The position numbers and the translations under genes are program-made. Under the pieces are notes generated by a model. It saw nothing but the letters and a program-made list of their open reading frames with translations, was not told the DNA's origin and did not search any database. A stretch of DNA of 64,000 nucleotides. Source: Basidiobolus meristosporus CBS 931.73 (lineage: Eukaryota > Basidiobolomycota > Basidiobolomycetes > Basidiobolales > Basidiobolaceae). The DNA is taken from NCBI GenBank assembly GCA_002104905.1, contig MCFE01000179.1, forward strand, positions 62,001-126,000. The letters run 5' to 3'. Each line of letters opens with the position of its first letter. The first letter of the stretch is position 1. This document shows positions 57,234 through 64,000 of this stretch, one piece after another.

Positions 57234-59541
57234 TCAGCTGAGATCGGAGGACATCTCTATCATCCCCACTTCAGGAAATTCGTTGATCTCCTCATCCCGA
57301 CGACAAAACAGGCCGCTCCAATATTTCAGGTACTTCGTGTCCGGGGTGATGACGGGGTTTTGCTCGTCCCGTTCTCGCTCAAACACCTGGTTCTGGAAGT
57401 CTTCGGGGTTGGAGTTGAAGTAGGACCAAACCGAGTAGGTGGTTTTGTCTGGTTGCGCCTCGACTCTCTCCTTTTCACAGTTGAACAGAAACGTGCCGAA
57501 TTGGCAGGAGTACAGGTGGTAGTGCAGCTGAATCAAAAACCGTTCGTTGAACTCGAACCGTGTAGGGTTCTGGGTCCAGATTTGATACACGCAGTCCAGA
57601 AACTGATGGAATACCGGCGAGGAGTAGCGCCCCTGATTCTGCTTGAAGTACCGATGGTGGACGTTGTTGAAGGTGCTGGCTGCTGCGTTGGTGGTGGTGT
57701 TGACTAGGAAGCTCTTCTCGTTCGCAAGGTGTCCGCAGCGTTCGGTAAACTTGTGTCCGAAGGAAATCCATTCCTTTTCAACCAATACCTCAAAGCCTCG
57801 TATGGTGCGGTAAAAGGGATCCAGACAGAGCTCCGCCAGTGACGTCAACTGCGACGTTCTATCCCAACCATCCGAGCAGTGGACCAGCACGTGGGAGTTG
57901 GACTGTGCAATGTTGTTCACGATCACCGCTGCCCCTTCAAGGATGGACCCGATGTGTTTGAGCCAGTTGGTTTTGGAGAGTTGGATCTTGGTCACTATTC
58001 CAGAAGTATCGGTGGATTGTATCGCTGGGGAAAAAGAAGACAAATCATTTAGCAACCATATGCAGGGGCAGGTGAGGTGAGGTGAGGTGTGAATCCTGGC
58101 GTTATTACCTTCTATGACTTTGTTAAGGCTATCTCTCATTACATGTATATTGTCAATGCCAAGGTACAGTTTCTTGCAATTTTTGTAGTGCTCCATGTTT
58201 TCCGAGCCGGCACCAATCGCCACATTGGCCATAGCATTGGCGGTGGGTCGTGCGTCCACGATGAGGTTCGTTGTGGTTGGCGAGGGGGTGTTAGGGGATT
58301 GTGGGGTGTTGCTCAAGAAGATGGCCTCCACAAGCTTCTCATCTTGTACCGATCTCGCCTGCTTTAAGCCGACCATTGGTTGGCTTGACCTAGATATCGT
58401 AGCCTAAAGATGTAGAATGGACGTGTATGAGTGGACTAGCAAATGGCACGCCAGTTGATGACGTTCAATAACAACCATGTTCGAGCTGTGGATGTAGCTC
58501 AGCACTGGGATCCGGTTCTTGCTTCGATATTTTGCAGCGTAGCTGACGACCGTATCGCTGATCTTACTCGGTACAGCGAGTATCCGCGGATACGTGGAGC
58601 ACAGCTGGGGGTAAACGGGGTCAGTCTTGACGCGAAGGGGGAGGAGGCCATACGAAGGGAAAGGGTGGGTTTACCTGGTATTCCTGGTTCAACGAAGTGA
58701 ACCGCCAGTGGTTCGTCTTTGTCCCTACCCCAAGTCTTTGGTACTCCTCGACAGGGTTGTAGATCGACCAGCCGTCGTCAACGACAAATTTTGGAAACGG
58801 CTGATAGAAAAATGCGTACAGTTGGGTGATGGACTCTGCATAAAAAAAAACGGTCGGTGAGCACGTCGCCTTCCCGTAACGAGGTTGCTTCATGGGGAGA
58901 GGTCAAAGTGTGTAGTATTGAAGCGCTTTGGAGAGTGAACTGAAGGAAGGGGGTTTTCCAAAGGTCCGCTTACCGATGCACGTCAGCTTTTGTACACTCT
59001 CGAACACGTCGACGGCGTCCTGCTCCTTTTCCACCAGGAAGGTGACGAAGAGGAAGTTGCGGCACTTGAAGTTCAACGGGTGGTATCCGTCCGAGGTTGG
59101 GGCCCTACGTTCGACCGTGTAGATAATAGGGTAGGAGATCTACATGGGGCGAGAAGTTGTCACTTAAAGCGGGGAGGGGGAAACCGGGTATCTCGACGGT
59201 CGACCCGGCTCGGGCTTGGGCTTGAGCAAACCGACCGTAGCAAAGATACCGCCATGCGTGAGAAAGGCCTATCTTACCCAAAGCTCTTGCTCAGGGTGGT
59301 TGAATATAAGTTGGTGTGCGGTCAGGTGAAGTGTGCCCAGATGCACCTGGTGCCCTTTCTCCAAGCGAACGTTATCTACCTGGGTGAGCCGGGGGAGGGA
59401 AAGAAAGAAAAACCAGGCATTAGTATAGCTGTCCGGTGTGTGGTGGGAGGAAGGGGAGAAAGATCTCTGGAGAATGCGAAATGCCTGTCTACGATGCAGG
59501 TCTTCGAGATACACAACCTTAGCAATCTTGATAAAATCCAT
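57234..59541 (-). CDS. YMR1: Myotubularin-family phosphoinositide 3-phosphatase
   Basis: Seven exons join in frame: 59,541-59,518; 59,379-59,278; 59,139-58,974; 58,835-58,675; 58,604-58,476; 58,403-58,109; 58,024-57,234 (555 residues). All introns are GT-AG (138, 138, 138, 70, 72 and 84 bp). Exons 1-3 encode the GRAM/PH-like domain (GTLHLTAHQLIF; ELWISYPIIYTVER). The phosphatase part has the family landmarks KLTCIESITQLYAFFY, ATISRSSQPMVGL, VDARPTANAMAN and NIHVMRDSLNKV. The active site is HCSDGWDRTSQ, with C342 and R348. It dephosphorylates PI3P and PI(3,5)P2 on endosomes and vacuoles. It is the only myotubularin in the window and resembles yeast Ymr1. The C-terminus lacks a FYVE domain. The 24-nt first exon is unusually small; its ATG is supported by MDFIKIAKV joining the conserved VDNVRL. 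Confidence 0.95.
58068..58091. repeat. GGTGA microsatellite in the last myotubularin intron
   Basis: GGTGA is repeated about four times on the plus strand (TCACC on the coding strand) inside the intron 58,025-58,108. It lies upstream of the pyrimidine tract and does not overlap the splice sites. Confidence 0.8.
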
Positions 59542-60619
59542 GGCTGGTCCAGATAAAGTTCGTGGCAGTACACAAGAAGTGCCGTCAATGAAAGGTTGGT
59601 CACTTTCAGTTGGTGGGTGAGCGGGGGGAGGACTTACGGAGATGGGTCAGGGCCTAGCAGGTAAGGCCGTGTTGGAAGTCACAAGAAATGGGCCTAGAGC
59701 AATGAGAGGCTTCGTCGAGATCAATGGGGGGGGGAAACGGAATTTCTTAGGTCGTCACCCACTCAGCTACATTATGCCATCTGGATTTATTGGATGGGAT
59801 TTCGCGAATTTAGGAAATCAGGATATCATTTCAAGAAAGAAGTCCACCCATGATGGCTTAAAGCTGGATGACAATCAGCAATCGGGATTCTAGTGGGGGG
59901 GGGGATTTGATTAGAATGAGGGGGACTTGGAATCGGCGAGTGGCTTGTCCACCACTAATCGCTTGGATGAACCTCACACCCTCCTTCATTGGTCTTGAGG
60001 AGAAGGGGGACTGGGTCCAATTCGAACGATTCCCACGTGATTGCTCACCCTATTGGTGACGAATCATATAGGCGCATCACTGATCCCCTAATTCGAGATC
60101 ACCATGCAGCAACACACACTCTGAGGCTAATTTATTGTGCTTGGGTAACGGAGTGAAATGAAAGTTAACTTGGAATATGCTGTGACGCAATCATCGAATC
60201 CTAGTCTCGCCATATTTCGGGCACCGTGGTGCTCTGTAATGTAGTGTAACAGATTTACTTGATTTTAAAACACATTCATGGACGCAACATGATTCATGAG
60301 TATCTCTCAAAGGGGCATGATAACGGACAAGGGGATGGGTGGGGGAGGAAAAACGAATGGGCGAGGGCGAGGGTGAGGGAGAGAGAGGAAAGGTAAAGAA
60401 AGGTAAGTATGGGCTGTTTATCTATATACTAAATAGAATTGGACCTGTTCTATTCTGAAGATTGGCAAAGTTTAGTTACTGCCTGGCGGGCCTGGAACAC
60501 CAGTCACCCAAGCAAAGAGGAGGGCGGTTTATTCTTCACTAGGCCAGTTGAGGTCATGTCAGTCTCCTTGGTCAACATTTTCACGGAAGTCCGGCTAGTG
60601 CGAGGAGTGGCGAGGTGGT
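59542..60619. other. Intergenic region, no gene seen
   Basis: About 1.1 kb separating myotubularin from the 7-TM gene. It has runs of G at 59,726-59,734 and 59,895-59,904 and a GA-rich tract (60,340-60,410, GGGCGAGGGCGAGGGTGAGG-like). Open frames here are short and lack domains. It should contain the myotubularin promoter and the 3' end of the 7-TM transcript. Confidence 0.55.
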
Positions 60620-61634
60620 TCATTTGCCCGGGGCAAGTATATCCATCCGCACCCCACCCCGATATTCCTCCCAAGACTCCATGTCGGTGTATTCTGCGGG
60701 ACGGGCCTTGTTGAAGCTGGCCCCGAGGCTTAGCGAGTGTGTTGCCGAGCTGGGGTCGTGCTGCGAGCCTTGGTATGGGTATTGGTTCGACAGGCTGTGG
60801 GAGAAGTTGCTACGCCCTTGGCGTATCCTACTCGAATGGCTGAGCTGAAGAGTGATGAGAAGACACTGCAGTACCCCTGGGAAAACCAAGCGAGTTAGTA
60901 GGTGGAATAGTGTGCCGGGCCGGGGCCAACGCATACTCACAGTCGATATCAAAGATGATGGAGGAATTGTCGCCCAATATGGCGGCGGTCACCAGACACG
61001 GGGTGATGATGTTCGACGCGGTGATGAGCAAGAAAAAATACATCCCATCTTTGAGGAAAGACTTGAAAATAGGGGATCGGTTTCGGCGGTGGTGGATGTA
61101 GATCGCATGGAGGAAGCACCCACTGAGGAACGTGTTGAGCGTCCACAGACACCCAAACCACACAATGGCAATCACCGGGTCGGGGATGTTCCCGCAGGCA
61201 CCGAAGATCGATTTCGTATATACAGCGGTGGTTGCGTGCCAGGTGTGGACCCCTATGGATGCAGCCAGGCAAATGCCGCCTACGACGTAGATGAACACAT
61301 TGTGCTTGTTGCTTATCGTGGCCTTGATCAGGAGGATGACCATGATGGCATCCAGAGAAAACTCGTGAGCATAGTTGGTGATGAAAGAAACCACCCGGCA
61401 GTCGAGTTGCACGTGCAGCAATGGCAGTAGGAACGCCAATTCTCGGACTGGGCCAAGAAGGTTGGCGAACAGGCAAAGCCAGTAGATCAGCTGCTGGTTG
61501 CTTCGCAGCATCTGGATGGACCGTGAGATGCACCACAGGAAAAAAAACAATACCATGGAGAGGATACAAATGGCTATCTTCTCCGAGAGGATTATCTCCA
61601 TTACCGCCGGATCTACATTCGCGACTACACCCAT
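60620..61634 (-). CDS. Seven-transmembrane protein, fungal receptor-like, unrecognised family
   Basis: Two exons (61,634-60,941 and 60,876-60,620) join across a 64-bp GT-AG intron, with TGG formed at the junction, giving 316 residues. Seven hydrophobic segments are visible: about residues 18-37, 46-70, 77-100, 110-130, 150-175, 190-213 and 218-240 (the last, IIFDIDWVLQCLLITLQL, spans the intron). A short N-terminus with the acidic motif NVDPAVMEI precedes TM1. The tail of about 75 residues is Ser-rich with RQGRSNFSHSLSNQ. Cys in LDCRVV and FGACGN could form an extracellular disulfide. The topology fits a 7-TM receptor, but no ligand or G-protein motif was recognised, so the function is unknown. 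Confidence 0.78.
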
Positions 61635-62978
61635 GGCGATACCTTCAACTAACTGAAAACGGGCGTCGATACGCTAAAAGAAAAAGTCGTCTCCCTTGAG
61701 GGGGTATTCAAGACCGAGTTAGTCGCGGCGATTGAACATCGTCTTCCCTGGTTCTTGGAATGGTTCTTATATCCAACGGCTGCCCGGTACCTGGCAATCA
61801 AATTACGATGGATTTCCTGAATGAATTCCTATCTAGGCAACCCATTAGTCGAGATAACGTTTTTGTCTGCTGTAACGTCGCACACGTATAGTTCTCTTCA
61901 TTATGTTTAGGTTTGGCACTCTGCTCAGTCGTAATTAGATGCGTTGAAGTTGTCCCTTTGAGCCCAATCATATCGACAGCGTAAGCATGGGAGAAGCTGG
62001 CAAAAACCAGCAGCTGCTCGCACCTACGGTGGCGAAACACACAAAAGTGGCGCCTGGCTTCATAGAGCAGATCTTGTCGTGGTAGCACCGCATTAATGAC
62101 CTTCAGCATTGGTTTTCTTAGGTGATCGATCCAGTGTTTGTACTAGTTTGCTACGAGAAAGGCATCCCCAGCCCTATTCTGCATCCCCTCCTGCCCATAC
62201 CCGTCTCATCTATGCTGGATATGGTGCAAAGCTTTCGGAATTTTCCAGTTTGATGGTAGGCCAAGCTAATTATACCGGCATCGCACATGTCGCAATCACC
62301 ACGCTGCATACTCCCAGAGCCTGAATGGAATGCCCTCCTATGAATAGGAGGACCATGTGCTCTGTGCGACGTGAGGCAGGTTCAATCACCAAACACAGTC
62401 GTTTCTTTAGGTTCAGTTCAGGTTGGGCAGCAGCAGATGGGTTGACCGTGCAACTGAGATGGAGCGATCTATGAGCTTTCATGGAAGCCGCCATGCACAT
62501 CCTTTCGAGATACGGCCATCCTATTCGTCGCCCGCGCTTACCACGAGCCGATCAGATCCATTATTGCGCATCAGCGCTGGGATCCGCGAGCTTCTTCCCG
62601 CGTGGATCCCCACCAGCCTCTCACTCAGGGCTGCGAATCCTGAACCGGTGGTCCCAACCGTGATTACACCCGCCCATTCGCTTGAACGTGTTGGACACCC
62701 CCACCCGATGGAGAAGTCGCTGAGCCCAAATCCGTGTTGGTGCCAAGGCGAATGGTACAATTGCACCGGTTGCGACGAATCGTACCGCCATTCGCCACCG
62801 CACATTGGGGGACAGATGGGAGAAATCCCAAATCACATCTGTGACACCAGGATTGATTTATATAATCGGGCGCCATCAACACCAGCACTCCATCCTTTGT
62901 CCCGGTGTGGCTCGTCAAGCGTATTTATATCGCATTTCTCCGTCGTCTTCTTGATAATCTTGGCCGCGAGAATTGATC
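61635..62978. other. Divergent intergenic region, no gene seen
   Basis: About 1.3 kb between the 7-TM gene (leftward) and the oxidase gene (rightward), so it contains both promoters. Open frames such as 61,798-62,109 (minus) and 62,423-63,037 (plus) lack recognisable domains; the latter overlaps the start of the oxidase in another frame and is treated as a shadow. Confidence 0.55.
62922..62930 (+). promoter_or_regulatory. Possible TATA element of the FAD oxidase gene
   Basis: TATTTATAT lies 49 bp upstream of the ATG at 62,979. The distance is plausible for a fungal core promoter with a short leader; the match to TATAWA is imperfect. Confidence 0.4.
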
Positions 62979-64000
62979 ATGAGGAGGGAATTGCTATTTC
63001 TGATTGGTGTGCTGGCCAGCACCGCCTTCTCTGTTGACGAGAGGCTGCCGGTGGAGAGCACCGCTTCATTTCCTCATCGGTGCCCGAGCACCGACATCCC
63101 TCAACGATTCCTGCGAATTCTCTCCAACTCGGTCTCCCCCAAGACCGCCATTGTCTTTCCCGGCTCGAATGGGTACGTCAACGCCCTTCATCACTGGTCA
63201 GAAACTGCCCAGGTTCAATCGGCAGCCATAGTGCAGCCGGCCAACTCGAAGGACCTCTCCAACATCGTAAGTTCCATCAGACCCCTCTGACAGAGACTGT
63301 TATCATTGACTCGCCTCTCCAGATCGCTTTAGCATCGTCCTACAACATCGACTTTGCCGTCGCCTCCGGTGGGCACAACAACGACGGTGCCTCCTCGACC
63401 AAAGGCCTGCTCATCGACCTATCGAGATTCAACGAGGTGCGTGTGTCCAGCAATAAAAAAGAGGTCACCGTAGGGGCAGGCCTGCGATGGGGCAAAGTAT
63501 ATGACCGTATCGCTCCTTACAACATCTCGCTGGTCGGCGGAAGAGTTAGCACCGTGGGTGTGGGCGGATTTACCCTGGGTGGTGGCTACGGGTGGAAGAC
63601 CGGCAAGTACGGTCTTGCCGCAGATACCATTATCAGAGCGGAGATGGTGCTGGCAAACGGTAGGATCGTAACTGTGTCTTCGACAGAAAACCCAGACTTG
63701 TATTTTGCTATCCGAGGCGGTGGAGGACAGTTTGGTGTCGTAACCAAATTCGTCTTTAGAGCGCTGCCACAGAAGAACCCGGTATTCTCCGGATTCTACT
63801 TCTACAGCAAAGACCAAGTCCAGGCTGTGGCCAAAACCATGGAAAAATGGGTTGCAACAAACAAAGATGAAAAGGCGAACCTGATGCTGATCTTCGCCAA
63901 GCCACCTCCTAGTTTTGATGTAAGTGTTGGCCTTTGGCCTGCGGAGTTGCCTGGTGATGTGGGATCCTACTAATCAATGCCTCCACCCAGCCCGTTCCCG
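62979..64000 (+). CDS. Secreted FAD-linked oxidoreductase (BBE / VAO family), 5' part
   Basis: The gene runs off the window. Exons 62,979-63,266, 63,323-63,919 and 63,991 onward join across GT-AG introns of 56 and 71 bp; the second has a TACTAAT branch site and a CACCCAG acceptor. Residues 1-18 (MRRELLFLIGVLASTAFS) are a signal peptide. The FAD-binding domain starts near residue 48. SGGHNNDGAS holds H114 at the usual covalent FAD-histidine position. GGRVSTVGVGGFTLGGGYGW and KYGLAADTI follow; the position that carries a second, cysteinyl FAD link in bicovalent members has no Cys, so mono-covalent flavin is expected. IRGGGGQFGVVTKF completes the domain. Family members oxidise sugars, alkaloids or other secondary metabolites with O2; the substrate cannot be told. 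The substrate-binding domain and BBE C-terminus lie beyond the window. Confidence 0.9.

Noticed and set aside
60852-61430. 192-codon plus-strand frame
   Set aside because: It is antisense to the 7-TM gene, which has seven clean hydrophobic segments and a good intron.
62423-63037. 204-codon plus-strand frame upstream of the oxidase
   Set aside because: It overlaps the oxidase signal peptide in another frame, has no domain, and its composition looks like random GC-balanced sequence.
50041-64000. A biosynthetic gene cluster linking tyrosinase and the FAD oxidase
   Set aside because: They are 11 kb apart, separated by housekeeping-type phosphatase genes, and no transporter, synthase or regulator is present.

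Overview
The window is a piece of a fungal nuclear chromosome with two very different halves. Bases 1 to about 48,543 are AT-rich, almost free of CpG, and made of nested, decayed transposable elements. Bases 48,544 to 64,000 have balanced composition, normal CpG, short spliceosomal introns (56 to 138 bp) and six host genes. Short GT-AG introns, a secreted tyrosinase, a fungal-type 7-TM protein and a BBE-type FAD oxidase indicate a fungus. The sequence does not settle the lineage; basidiomycete and early-diverging fungi are both possible.

Repeat half. Two Ty1/copia families are present. Family 1 includes element A (397-5075, flanked by the duplication AACAT), C (30,481-33,046), D (43,723-47,832, flanked by CTTTC) and the older E, which D interrupts and whose 3' LTR forms the border of the repeat block. 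Family 2 includes B (19,100-23,633) and a fragment F on the minus strand. All are pseudogenised. Family 1 A and D and family 2 B keep a primer site matching the anticodon arm of initiator tRNA-Met directly after the LTR.

The second major component is a DNA transposon with a Tnp2-like (CACTA-group) transposase gene transcribed away from a second, unrecognised gene. Copies are called T1 to T9; the best delimited is T5 (18,789-28,074), into which copia B inserted. The second gene has a conserved C-terminal domain and an internal array of roughly 70-codon repeats. Other repeats are XZ (with a tRNA-like tail), Y (LTR-like, one copy carrying a MutS-like N-terminal fragment) and a solo LTR at 37,320-37,688.

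Gene half, in order: tyrosinase (minus), a small putative GPI-anchored protein (minus), a dual-specificity phosphatase (minus), a seven-exon myotubularin PI3P phosphatase (minus), a 7-TM membrane protein (minus), and the 5' part of an FAD-linked oxidoreductase (plus, running off the window). These look like independent genes, not a pathway cluster. Tyrosinase and the oxidase are both secreted oxidative enzymes, but 11 kb and unrelated genes separate them. No rRNA gene, intact tRNA gene, CRISPR array or origin was seen.
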